Assembly: GCA_934501115.1 (NCBI GenBank)
Contig: CAKSTO010000002.1
Coordinates: forward strand, 62,001 to 126,000
Origin: an uncultured Faecalibacterium sp.
GTDB lineage: Bacteria; Bacillota; Clostridia; Oscillospirales; Ruminococcaceae
Direction: 5' to 3'
Length of the DNA: 64,000 nucleotides
Below, one piece after another: positions 58,206-64,000 of the stretch; positions within the stretch are counted from its first letter, which is position 1; every line of letters begins with the position of its first letter. The translations under genes were made by a program, and so were the position numbers. The notes under the pieces were generated by a model, which made no database searches, was not told the DNA's origin, and saw only the letters and a program-made list of their open reading frames with translations.

Positions 58206-58258
58206 TTGTATGGTTCTCCTTTTTATTGATACGTTCAGGGGCACCGCCCCGGAAGCTC

Positions 58259-59647
58259 TCAGACAAGCTCACCCAGCAGCACAGTTGCACGTGCGCCGGT
58301 GAGGTGTACGTTGGCATAGCTGCCAATCAGGGAATCGTCTGCGGCAAATTCGACCGTCAGGTTGTTGTCCAGACGACCGGACAGCGTGCCTTCGCTGCGT
58401 CCAAAGCCCTCTACCAGAACCCGGACGGTCTGCCCCACCTGTGCTTTGACCAGAGCCATCGCGATCTCGTCCTGCACCTTGAGCAGACGGGTCATGCGAT
58501 CGGTCTTTTCCTTGCGGGGAGTGGGGTCGGGCATGTCGGCGGCCTTTGTGCCGGTGCGTTTGGAGTAGATAAAGGTGAACAGCTGCATATAGCCCACCTT
58601 CTGCACCAGCTCCAGCGTCTTGACAAAATCCTCCTCGGTCTCGCCGGGGAAGCCCACGATGATATCGCTGGAGAAGGTGATGCCGGGCACGGTCTTGCGG
58701 GCGTACTCGATGAGTTCAAGGTACTGCTCCACAGTGTAGTGGCGGTTCATCTGCTTCAGCAGCTCATCCGAACCGCACTGCACCGGCAGATGCAGGTGCC
58801 TGCACAGCTTCGGCTGAGCGGCAATGGTGTCGATCAACTTATGGCTGGCATCCTTCGGATGGCTGGTCATAAAGCGGATATGGTAGTCCCCCGGCACGGT
58901 GCACAGCAGGTTGAGCAGGTCAGAAAAGTCGATCTGCTCCTCCAGACCCTTACCATAGCTGTTGACGTTCTGCCCCAGCAGCGTGATCTCCTTGTACCCC
59001 GCCTCCACAAGGCCGCGGAACTCTGCAAGGATATCGCCCGGCTTGCGGCTTTTTTCGCGGCCGCGCACATAGGGCACAATGCAGTATGTGCAGAAGTTGT
59101 CGCAGCCATACATGATGGGCAGCCATGCGCGGAACTCGCTTTCGCGCCGGATCGGGATGTTCTCCACGATGACCGGGCGCTGTGCCGGATCCATCAGCAC
59201 ACGCTTGTGCCTCTGCAATTTCTGGGCAATGAGCTGCGGCAGGGTGTCGATCCCGTCTACGCCAAACACAAGGTCAACATAGGGGTAACTCCGACGCAGT
59301 TTTTCCACCACCTGTTTCTGATTGGCCATACAGCCGCACAGGCCGATGATCAGGCCACGCTTTTTTTCCTTGAGTCCCTTCAGGGCACCTACGTTGCCGA
59401 ACACACGCTGCTCTGCGTGCTCGCGCACGGCGCAGGTGTTGAAGAGGATGAGATCCGCATCCTCCGGTTTGTCGCACAGCCCGTAGCCGATATCCACCAG
59501 AACGCCTTTGATGCGCTCACCGTCGTTGACATTCTGCTGGCAGCCATAGCTGTGCACAAAGGCCAGCGGCGGGGTATCGTATGTCTGCTTCACGAGTTCT
59601 GCCGCAACATTGTTATGTTCAAAACTAATATATTCCAATGAAACCAT
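58259..59647 (-). CDS. miaB: tRNA-2-methylthio-N6-dimethylallyladenosine synthase MiaB
   Basis: Radical SAM methylthiotransferase acting on A37 after MiaA, 462 aa. The UPF0004 domain has the first cluster cysteines (HSYGCQQNVND, FNTCAVREHAEQR, GLCGCMANQ), the radical SAM motif is GCDNFCTYCIVPYVRGR and a TRAM domain ends the protein. The ATG at 59647 is preferred over upstream in-frame codons that fall in the intergenic region; GGAGAAGG precedes it closely. perR lies 125 bases upstream. Confidence 0.94.
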   Translation of the reverse strand: MVSLEYISFEHNNVAAELVKQTYDTPPLAFVHSYGCQQNVNDGERIKGVLVDIGYGLCDKPEDADLILFNTCAVREHAEQRVFGNVGALKGLKEKKRGLIIGLCGCMANQKQVVEKLRRSYPYVDLVFGVDGIDTLPQLIAQKLQRHKRVLMDPAQRPVIVENIPIRRESEFRAWLPIMYGCDNFCTYCIVPYVRGREKSRKPGDILAEFRGLVEAGYKEITLLGQNVNSYGKGLEEQIDFSDLLNLLCTVPGDYHIRFMTSHPKDASHKLIDTIAAQPKLCRHLHLPVQCGSDELLKQMNRHYTVEQYLELIEYARKTVPGITFSSDIIVGFPGETEEDFVKTLELVQKVGYMQLFTFIYSKRTGTKAADMPDPTPRKEKTDRMTRLLKVQDEIAMALVKAQVGQTVRVLVEGFGRSEGTLSGRLDNNLTVEFAADDSLIGSYANVHLTGARATVLLGELV

Positions 59648-59772
59648 CCTTCTCCGCAGGGATCCTCTCTCCCTCGCGGCGAAATCTTTTTGTCCTTTTG
59701 CTCCGAAAGCTCTCTTTAGTATACGCTCTTTGTGCGTTTGGGGCAAGGGGTACGGCATATTTTTCCGGAAGG

Positions 59773-60165
59773 TCACAGCATATTTTCACATATTTGCTTT
59801 TCACAACATGCTTCACACACACCGATGAGCACTACAGCGCAATCCTGCACCTGCCCTTTCTGGTTGCGCACGAGCTTCATTACCTGTTTTTCATCCACCT
59901 CAGCATCGGTCACACAGCCGCATACTGTGCAGTACAGGTGGCTGTGCCAGGGCAGCGTATGGTCGAACCGGTCCGCCTTGCCCGGGATCGATACCCGGCG
60001 CACCCGCCCCATCTCGACAAGACTGTTCAGATTGCGGTATACCGTGCCAAGGCTCAGCCCCGGGCACTCTTTGACTGCCGTATCATAAATTTCCTCGGCA
60101 GTCGGGTGGTCGCACAAAGCCTGTACGGTCTGCATGACCAGCTCTCGCTGTTTGGAATAGCGCAT
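59773..60165 (-). CDS. perR: Fur family regulator, PerR type
   Basis: Metalloregulator of 130 aa. With an offset of 17 it carries every regulatory-metal ligand of Bacillus PerR: His20 (H37), Asp68 (D85), His74 (H91), His76 (H93) and Asp87 (D104). Asp rather than Glu at that last place is linked to peroxide sensing. The structural zinc site is C79-x2-C82 and C117-x2-C120. The N-terminus is about 17 residues shorter than in Bacillus. It follows rarA by 41 bases, and a Fur/PerR-like palindrome lies before rarA, suggesting autoregulation. Confidence 0.85.
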   Translation of the reverse strand: MRYSKQRELVMQTVQALCDHPTAEEIYDTAVKECPGLSLGTVYRNLNSLVEMGRVRRVSIPGKADRFDHTLPWHSHLYCTVCGCVTDAEVDEKQVMKLVRNQKGQVQDCAVVLIGVCEACCEKQICENML

Positions 60166-60206
60166 ATCGTTCTCCTTTGCTTTTTTCCTTGTACAAAAAG
60201 TCTTGT

Positions 60207-61481
60207 TCAGACGTTTTCCTCACCCTTGATCTTTGCCCAGTAGGCACGGGCGGTCTGTTCATTTTTATTGTCGCCGAATGTGTAGTACCTGACATCCTTG
60301 ATGGCGTCCGGCAGATACTGCTGCTCCACCCAGTGGTGGTCGTAGTCGTGGGCATATTTGTAATTCTGCCCTCTCACAAGTGCATCCTCACCATCATAGT
60401 GTTTGTTCTGCAGTTGACGCGGGATGGGGCCTGTACGCCCGGCCTGTACATCTGCGATTGCCGCGTTGATGGCATTGTGGGCACTGTTGGACTTGGGGCT
60501 GGTGGCTACCAGAATGACCGCATCCGCCAGCGGCAGCCGCGCTTCCGGCAGACCCACCATGTTGGCAGCATCCACCGCCGCTTTCACGATGGGGATGATC
60601 TGCGGGTATGCAAGCCCCACATCCTCACAGGCACAGACCATCAGGCGGCGGCAGGCTGATGGCAGATCACCGGCCTCCAGCAGCCGCGCCAGATAGTGAA
60701 GCGCCGCATCCGGGTCAGAGCCGCGCATGGACTTCTGATAGGCCGACACGATATCGTAGTGGTCATCGCCCTCCCGGTCATAGCGCATGGCCGTGCGGCG
60801 GGTGACCTGTTGGATCATCTCCAGCGTGATGCGCTTTTTTCCATCTTCGATGGGAGCTGCCGTTACCGCAAAGTCAAGGCATCCCAGCGCCTTGCGCAGG
60901 TCACCGCCGGCGCTCTCAGCCAGATACGCACAGGCGTCCTCGTCTATGCTGATCTCCGGCTCACCGCCTTCCGAGAGTTTCTTCACGGCGTTGTGCAGGC
61001 CGCGTTCCACATCTGCCGCTGAAAGCGATTTGAACTCGAATACCGTGCACCGCGACAGCAGCGCATTATAGATGTAAAAGTACGGGTTCTCCGTGGTGGA
61101 CGCGATCAGCGTGACCGAGCCGTCCTCAATGCATTCCAGCAGGCTCTGCTGCTGTTTTTTGTTCAGGTACTGGATCTCGTCCAGATACAGCAGGATCCCC
61201 CCTGCCCCGGCCAATGTTCCGATATCCTTGAGCACCGCTTTGATATCTCCGGTACCGCAGGATGTGCCGTTGAGCTTGTGCAGAGTCATGCCGCTGTTCT
61301 CTGCGATAATACGAGCTACCGTTGTCTTGCCCGTGCCAGAGGGGCCGTAGAAGATCATATTGGGGATGCGCCCGCTCTCAATGGTACGGCGGAACACCCG
61401 CCCCGGTGCCAGAAGATGCTGCTGCCCGCACACATCCGCCAGTGTCTTGGGCCGCAAACGCTGCGCCAGCGGTTCATTCAT
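60207..61481 (-). CDS. rarA: Replication-associated recombination protein RarA (MgsA)
   Basis: AAA+ ATPase of 424 aa related to clamp-loader subunits, acting at stalled forks. Walker A YGPSGTGKTTVARI, Walker B LYLDEIQYLN, sensor 1 ASTTENPYF and the C-terminal family signature (GLPEARLPLADAVILVATSP shown in part, YKYAHDYDHHWVEQQYLP) are present. It is the first gene of a rarA-perR unit and divergent from nth, another repair gene. Confidence 0.94.
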   Translation of the reverse strand: MNEPLAQRLRPKTLADVCGQQHLLAPGRVFRRTIESGRIPNMIFYGPSGTGKTTVARIIAENSGMTLHKLNGTSCGTGDIKAVLKDIGTLAGAGGILLYLDEIQYLNKKQQQSLLECIEDGSVTLIASTTENPYFYIYNALLSRCTVFEFKSLSAADVERGLHNAVKKLSEGGEPEISIDEDACAYLAESAGGDLRKALGCLDFAVTAAPIEDGKKRITLEMIQQVTRRTAMRYDREGDDHYDIVSAYQKSMRGSDPDAALHYLARLLEAGDLPSACRRLMVCACEDVGLAYPQIIPIVKAAVDAANMVGLPEARLPLADAVILVATSPKSNSAHNAINAAIADVQAGRTGPIPRQLQNKHYDGEDALVRGQNYKYAHDYDHHWVEQQYLPDAIKDVRYYTFGDNKNEQTARAYWAKIKGEENV

Positions 61482-61527
61482 TGTGTTCCCCTCCCTTACG
61501 CCGGGCAGAACACCCGGTATTTTTTAT

Positions 61528-61556
61528 AGTATATCGCATTTTGTCTGCAAGAGCAA
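61528..61556 (-). promoter_or_regulatory. Predicted promoter for rarA-perR
   Basis: Minus-strand TTGCTC (61556-61551), 17-bp spacer, TATACT (61533-61528), 46 bases before the rarA start. Confidence 0.55.
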
Positions 61557-61565
61557 GGTTTTATC

Positions 61566-61580
61566 TGAAAATCATTCTCA
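61566..61580. promoter_or_regulatory. Candidate Fur/PerR operator between rarA and nth
   Basis: TGAAAATCATTCTCA fits the 7-1-7 palindrome of the Fur family (TGATAATNATTATCA) with two mismatches, and the symmetry extends to 21 bp (61563-61583). It lies between two divergent promoters, centred roughly 50-60 bases from each predicted start site. Confidence 0.5.
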
Positions 61581-61598
61581 GATATTGTTCGACAATCG

Positions 61599-61627
61599 TT
61601 TACAAAAAAAGTAAAACATGGTATTAT
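61599..61627 (+). promoter_or_regulatory. Predicted sigma-A promoter for nth
   Basis: TTTACA (61599-61604), 17-bp spacer, extended TGG-TATTAT (61622-61627), 36 bases before the nth start. Confidence 0.7.
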
Positions 61628-61663
61628 CAGCTTGACCCTTTATTCAAAAAAGGAGTGAGGTAA

Positions 61664-62353
61664 ATGCTTGTACGCAAAAAAGTGCCGGAAGACCTTACCG
61701 CAAAAAAATCACTGGCGCGGGAGGTCATTGACCGGCTGAAGAAAGAGTATCCGGACGCCGGGTGCACCCTAGACTACGACCATGCGTGGCAGCTTCTGGT
61801 CAGCGTGCGTCTGGCGGCGCAATGCACCGATGCCCGGGTAAATATCGTGGTAGAAGATTTATTTGCCAAATACCCCAATGTAGCCGCTCTGGCTGCCGCA
61901 GAGCCGGAGGACATTGAGGCGATCGTGAAGCCCTGCGGTCTTGGGCACTCCAAGGCTCGGGACATCTGTGCCTGCATGCGGATGCTGCGAGATCAATACA
62001 ACGGTCAGGTTCCCTCTTCCTTTGAAGAGCTTCTGGCTCTGCCCGGCGTGGGGCGCAAAAGCGCAAACCTCATCATGGGGGATGTGTTTGGCAAACCGGC
62101 CATCGTAACCGACACTCACTGCATCCGGCTGTGCAATAAAATCGGCCTTGTGGATGACATCAAGGAGCCGCAGAAGGTGGAGATGGCTCTTTGGAAGATC
62201 ATCCCGCCGGAAGAAGGCAGCGACCTGTGCCATCGGTTCGTAATCCACGGCCGGGCTGTGTGCAGCGCACGCAAACCAGAATGTGAAAAATGCTGTTTGA
62301 ACGACATCTGCCGCTTTGCGCTGGAACGCTCCAGCGAGTCGGCGGCTCTGTAA
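61664..62353 (+). CDS. nth: Endonuclease III
   Basis: Base-excision repair glycosylase/AP lyase for oxidised pyrimidines, 229 aa. The helix-hairpin-helix LPGVGRKSANLIMGD contains the catalytic Lys, VTDTHCIRL the catalytic Asp, and the C-terminal 4Fe-4S loop C-x6-C-x2-C-x5-C is complete (CSARKPECEKCCLNDIC). GGAGTGAGG precedes the ATG. The putative PerR-type site upstream would fit a gene for repair of oxidative damage. Confidence 0.95.
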   Translation: MLVRKKVPEDLTAKKSLAREVIDRLKKEYPDAGCTLDYDHAWQLLVSVRLAAQCTDARVNIVVEDLFAKYPNVAALAAAEPEDIEAIVKPCGLGHSKARDICACMRMLRDQYNGQVPSSFEELLALPGVGRKSANLIMGDVFGKPAIVTDTHCIRLCNKIGLVDDIKEPQKVEMALWKIIPPEEGSDLCHRFVIHGRAVCSARKPECEKCCLNDICRFALERSSESAAL

Positions 62354-62369
62354 TTTAGGAGGTATTCTT

Positions 62370-62696
62370 ATGATTACACTGACGATTCTGCTTATCATTT
62401 CCCTGATTTGCGTTCTGGCAGGCTGTCTGATGGGGTTGTTCTCTCTCATCGGCATCATCGCTTCACTGGCCGTAGGCGTGCTGGTGGGTGCGCTTGCCGG
62501 CTACGTTGCCGGACGCTTTATGGGCACCGAGACATCCTTCGGGCGCAATATCCTGATGGGTGTTCTGGGCAGCTTTGTGGGTGAACTTGTGTTCAGCCTG
62601 CTCGGCGTCCATGCAACCGGCACCCTTACCTCGTTCTTCATTTCGGTCGTGGGTGCCTGCATCTGTATCTGGGTCGGGCAGAGATTTTCAAAATAA
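62370..62696 (+). CDS. Small GlsB/YeaQ/YmgE-like membrane protein
   Basis: Hydrophobic protein of 108 aa with three to four membrane segments and Gly-rich helices (LAVGVLVGALAGYVAGRFMG, NILMGVLGSFVGELVFSLLG each at the 20-residue limit). It resembles the transglycosylase-associated / GlsB family, whose function is poorly known and often stress-related. The ATG at 62370 has AGGAGG seven bases upstream; an in-frame extension overlaps nth and is rejected. It lies 16 bases after nth and is probably co-transcribed. Confidence 0.75.
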   Translation: MITLTILLIISLICVLAGCLMGLFSLIGIIASLAVGVLVGALAGYVAGRFMGTETSFGRNILMGVLGSFVGELVFSLLGVHATGTLTSFFISVVGACICIWVGQRFSK

Positions 62697-62712
62697 AATT
62701 TTATGTTTCGCG

Positions 62713-62751
62713 CCGCCTTTCAGGAATTTGCTTGAAGGGCGGTTTTATTTT
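62713..62751 (+). terminator. Terminator after the small membrane protein
   Basis: Stem CCGCCTTTCA / TGAAGGGCGG with a 10-base loop, then TTTTATTTT. Confidence 0.85.
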
Positions 62752-62796
62752 GCAACGCCGAAGATCCCGTTTTGTTGCACTGTATAAAATCCGTTC

Positions 62797-62825
62797 TTGA
62801 CAGCGTTTCCGAAGTGTGATAAAAT
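62797..62825 (+). promoter_or_regulatory. Strong sigma-A promoter for tRNA-Thr
   Basis: TTGACA (62797-62802), 17-bp spacer, extended TGA-TAAAAT (62820-62825), 26 bases before the tRNA. Confidence 0.8.
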
Positions 62826-62851
62826 ATCTTCTGTTGCAGAATATTTGATCT

Positions 62852-62927
62852 GCTACTGTGGCTCAGCTGGTAGAGCAGCTCACTCGTAATGAGCAGGTCG
62901 CCTGTTCGAATCAGGTCAGTAGCTCCA
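62852..62927 (+). tRNA. tRNA-Thr (anticodon CGT)
   Basis: A full cloverleaf can be drawn: acceptor GCTACTG / CAGTAGC, D stem GCTC / GAGC, anticodon stem GCTCA / TGAGC with loop CTCGTAA giving anticodon CGT, and T arm with TTCGAAT. The 3' CCA is encoded (62925-62927). It has its own promoter and terminator. It is the last chromosomal gene before the phage genes. Confidence 0.93.
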
Positions 62928-62933
62928 AAACGA

Positions 62934-62984
62934 ACTCCCCGAAAAGTGGCTTCAAGCCTCACTTTTCGGGGAGTTTTCTTTTTG
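62934..62984 (+). terminator. Terminator after tRNA-Thr
   Basis: Perfect 15-bp stem ACTCCCCGAAAAGTG / CACTTTTCGGGGAGT with an 11-base loop and TTTTCTTTTT. Confidence 0.92.
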
Positions 62985-63051
62985 CTTTCCGTCCTGCTTT
63001 CTCGGACAAAAGTGCCTTAATTGCCCTTGTTTGCCTTAAAAAAATCTTATG

Positions 63052-63080
63052 ATGCAAGTCAAATGCAAGTCAGACAAGTC
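63052..63080. repeat. Short direct repeats at the tRNA/prophage junction
   Basis: ATGCAAGTCA occurs at 63052 and 63063, 11 bp apart, followed by a partial third copy (GACAAGTC at 63073). Closely spaced direct repeats like this next to a tRNA gene and phage genes resemble integrase arm-binding sites; that role is inferred. Confidence 0.45.
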
Positions 63081-63152
63081 GCTCTCTTCCCTCCTTGACC
63101 CGCGTTCTTTTCACCTGCTTAAATCGTTGCACTGGTATGCTATGTATCGAAT

Positions 63153-63491
63153 TTACTGCTTGATAACATCCTTCGCCCTGTCAAAGCAGAACTGGATCAC
63201 CCTGCCGATGGTCTCGTCGGTGATCGCCCAGCTGAAGAGCCTGCCGAAGCGGCTGGCGTCCAGAGCGGCGCGGAGCTTTGCGGCGACCCACGCCTTGCGT
63301 TCCTGCCCGCGCTTGGTGCCCTGAATCTCATGCTCTGCGCGCTCGATCAGGTCGAGCACCAGCGGACGGACGGTCGCGCCGTAGCCAAGCCGGATGGCGC
63401 CGAGGACGTAGAAGGCAAAGCCGCCCAGCATCAGGACGAGGGCAAGCCAGCCGGGGACAACGTTCAAGATATTGGTCAATACTGCTTCCAT
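63153..63491 (-). CDS. Holin-like phage protein
   Basis: Protein of 112 aa with one clear N-terminal membrane segment (about residues 12-34, WLALVLMLGGFAFYVLGAI) and a charged helical remainder that contains ERAEHEIQGTKRGQERKAWV and KDVIKQ at the end. This plan and its place directly after an endolysin gene fit a phage holin. The ATG at 63491 has GGAA about eight bases upstream; a TTG six bases earlier is less likely. Confidence 0.65.
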   Translation of the reverse strand: MEAVLTNILNVVPGWLALVLMLGGFAFYVLGAIRLGYGATVRPLVLDLIERAEHEIQGTKRGQERKAWVAAKLRAALDASRFGRLFSWAITDETIGRVIQFCFDRAKDVIKQ

Positions 63492-63508
63492 GGTCAAATT
63501 CCTTTCTC

Positions 63509-63826
63509 TCAGTTGATGATCGCGCTGATGCCGCGCTTGGCGACAAAATCGCGCTGCTTATGCTTCACCTCGGCCGCGTAGTCGAGGGCGGCGTGCATAT
63601 CGCCGTTACAGTGTGCGTCCGGGATGCGCTGCACGGCTTTGGCGGTGGCTTCTCCCAGTGCAATGGCGGCGAGGGAGCTTTCGTACAGGTTCGTCTCGAA
63701 CTCCTCGCGGGCTTTCTCTGCGGCTTCCTGACGCGCTTCCTGACGTTCAATGCGCCGCTTCAGCTGCCAGACAAGAAGTCCCAGCACCGCCGTCGGAATG
63801 CCTGCGGCAGCAAGAATGCTTTCCAT
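63509..63826 (-). CDS. Phage membrane-anchored coiled-coil protein
   Basis: Protein of 105 aa with an N-terminal membrane segment (residues 3-20, SILAAAGIPTAVLGLLVW) and a highly charged coiled coil (residues 22-50, RRIERQEARQEAAEKAREEF). It resembles XhlA-like or accessory lysis proteins encoded between endolysin and holin in clostridial prophages. No enzymatic motif is seen. It starts four bases after the endolysin stop and ends 17 bases before the holin-like gene. Confidence 0.6.
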   Translation of the reverse strand: MESILAAAGIPTAVLGLLVWQLKRRIERQEARQEAAEKAREEFETNLYESSLAAIALGEATAKAVQRIPDAHCNGDMHAALDYAAEVKHKQRDFVAKRGISAIIN

Positions 63827-63829
63827 TGG

Positions 63830-64000
63830 TCACACCCCCTTCACCGCGCCCAGACCGGAACGCCGGATGATCGCCGCGTAGTCCTTGTATGCGCGGGACA
63901 AGTCCACGTTGGTGCTCACGCCGGGCACGCGGGCAGTGCTGGTGTACTGCCACATGCCGAAGGCAAACGCCGTTTTGGGCTTATCCTCAGGCTTGGTCTT
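63830..64000 (-). CDS. GH25-type phage endolysin, C-terminal part
   Basis: An open minus-strand frame enters from beyond the window and stops with TGA at 63832-63830. The 56 visible residues contain MWQYTSTARVPGVSTNVDLS, the conserved end of GH25 muramidases (Trp-Gln-Tyr-Thr, then Val-Asp-Leu with Tyr-x-Asp-Tyr after it). GH25 enzymes cut the MurNAc-GlcNAc bond of peptidoglycan. The residues after this (AIIRRSGLGAVKGV) end the protein with no cell-wall binding repeat. Confidence 0.75.
   Translation of the reverse strand, partial: KTKPEDKPKTAFAFGMWQYTSTARVPGVSTNVDLSRAYKDYAAIIRRSGLGAVKGV

Larger units (their letters stand above)
63052..64000. mobile_element. Edge of a probable prophage (lysis end)
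   Basis: Three minus-strand genes of phage lysis type (holin-like, coiled-coil membrane protein, GH25 endolysin end) begin about 0.2 kb from tRNA-Thr and run off the window. Integration beside the tRNA gene is plausible. No integrase or structural gene is visible, so the extent and state of the prophage are unknown. Confidence 0.6.

Noticed and set aside
63747..63953. 68-codon minus-strand frame at the phage end
   Set aside because: It is out of frame with the endolysin end and the coiled-coil gene, which account for the same bases far better.

Overview
The window is a gene-dense bacterial chromosome segment of fairly high G+C from a low-G+C-phylum Gram-positive of the class Clostridia. Gene order and content (hprK-murB-rapZ-whiA-dnaE-pfkA, tig-clpP-clpX, sepF-ylmH-divIVA-ileS-lspA-rluD, rarA-perR-miaB-ricA-mutS-mutL-miaA) fit the Oscillospiraceae/Ruminococcaceae, perhaps the Faecalibacterium/Gemmiger/Subdoligranulum neighbourhood. 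That placement is an inference from recognition, not from a search. Nearly every gene is recognisable. Nearly all genes between 2.8 and 61.5 kb lie on the minus strand.

Layout: 0-2.5 kb, 3' part of radA and a XerC/D-type recombinase (plus strand). 2.5-2.85 kb, gene-free. 2.85-14.7 kb (minus), a cell-wall amidase, mutS2, pfkA, dnaE, whiA, rapZ, murB and hprK. 15-18.8 kb (plus), a Na/Pi cotransporter overlapping a PhoP/PhoR-like two-component pair, with TTTACA direct repeats upstream. 18.8-23.2 kb, a divergent GerA-type germination operon (minus) back-to-back with a DUF421-DUF4363 pair (plus). 23.2-31.2 kb (minus), nrdR, secDF, an aminotransferase, clpX, clpP and tig. 31.4-40.4 kb (minus), a metallophosphoesterase, thrC, yraN-rnhB-rbgA-lepB, rplS, a radical-SAM pair and a SpoIVFA/SpoIVFB-like peptidase pair. 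40.5-50.6 kb (minus), ppk, comEA-like, a degenerate HAD protein, rluD, lspA, ileS, divIVA, ylmH and sepF. 50.7-61.5 kb (minus), an HlyD-like protein, miaA, mutL, mutS, ricA-like, miaB, perR and rarA. 61.6-62.9 kb (plus), nth, a small membrane protein and tRNA-Thr(CGT). From about 63.05 kb to the window end, a minus-strand phage lysis cassette (endolysin end, coiled-coil protein, holin-like protein) marks the edge of a prophage.

How the genes work together: mismatch and base repair (mutS, mutL, mutS2, nth, rarA, radA) is unusually concentrated, and a Fur/PerR-type operator sits between rarA-perR and nth. Phosphate handling appears as a transporter/two-component operon plus a polyphosphate kinase with an unusual tail. 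Sporulation/germination-type genes (gerA operon, DUF421-DUF4363, spoIVFA/B-like pair, whiA, ricA-like) are scattered through the window, although the likely relatives are usually regarded as poor or non-spore-formers. I see no CRISPR array, no insertion sequence and no rRNA. The window holds no obviously novel multi-gene defence system; the most interesting parts are the germination-like locus, the PerR and Pho regulatory sites and the prophage boundary.
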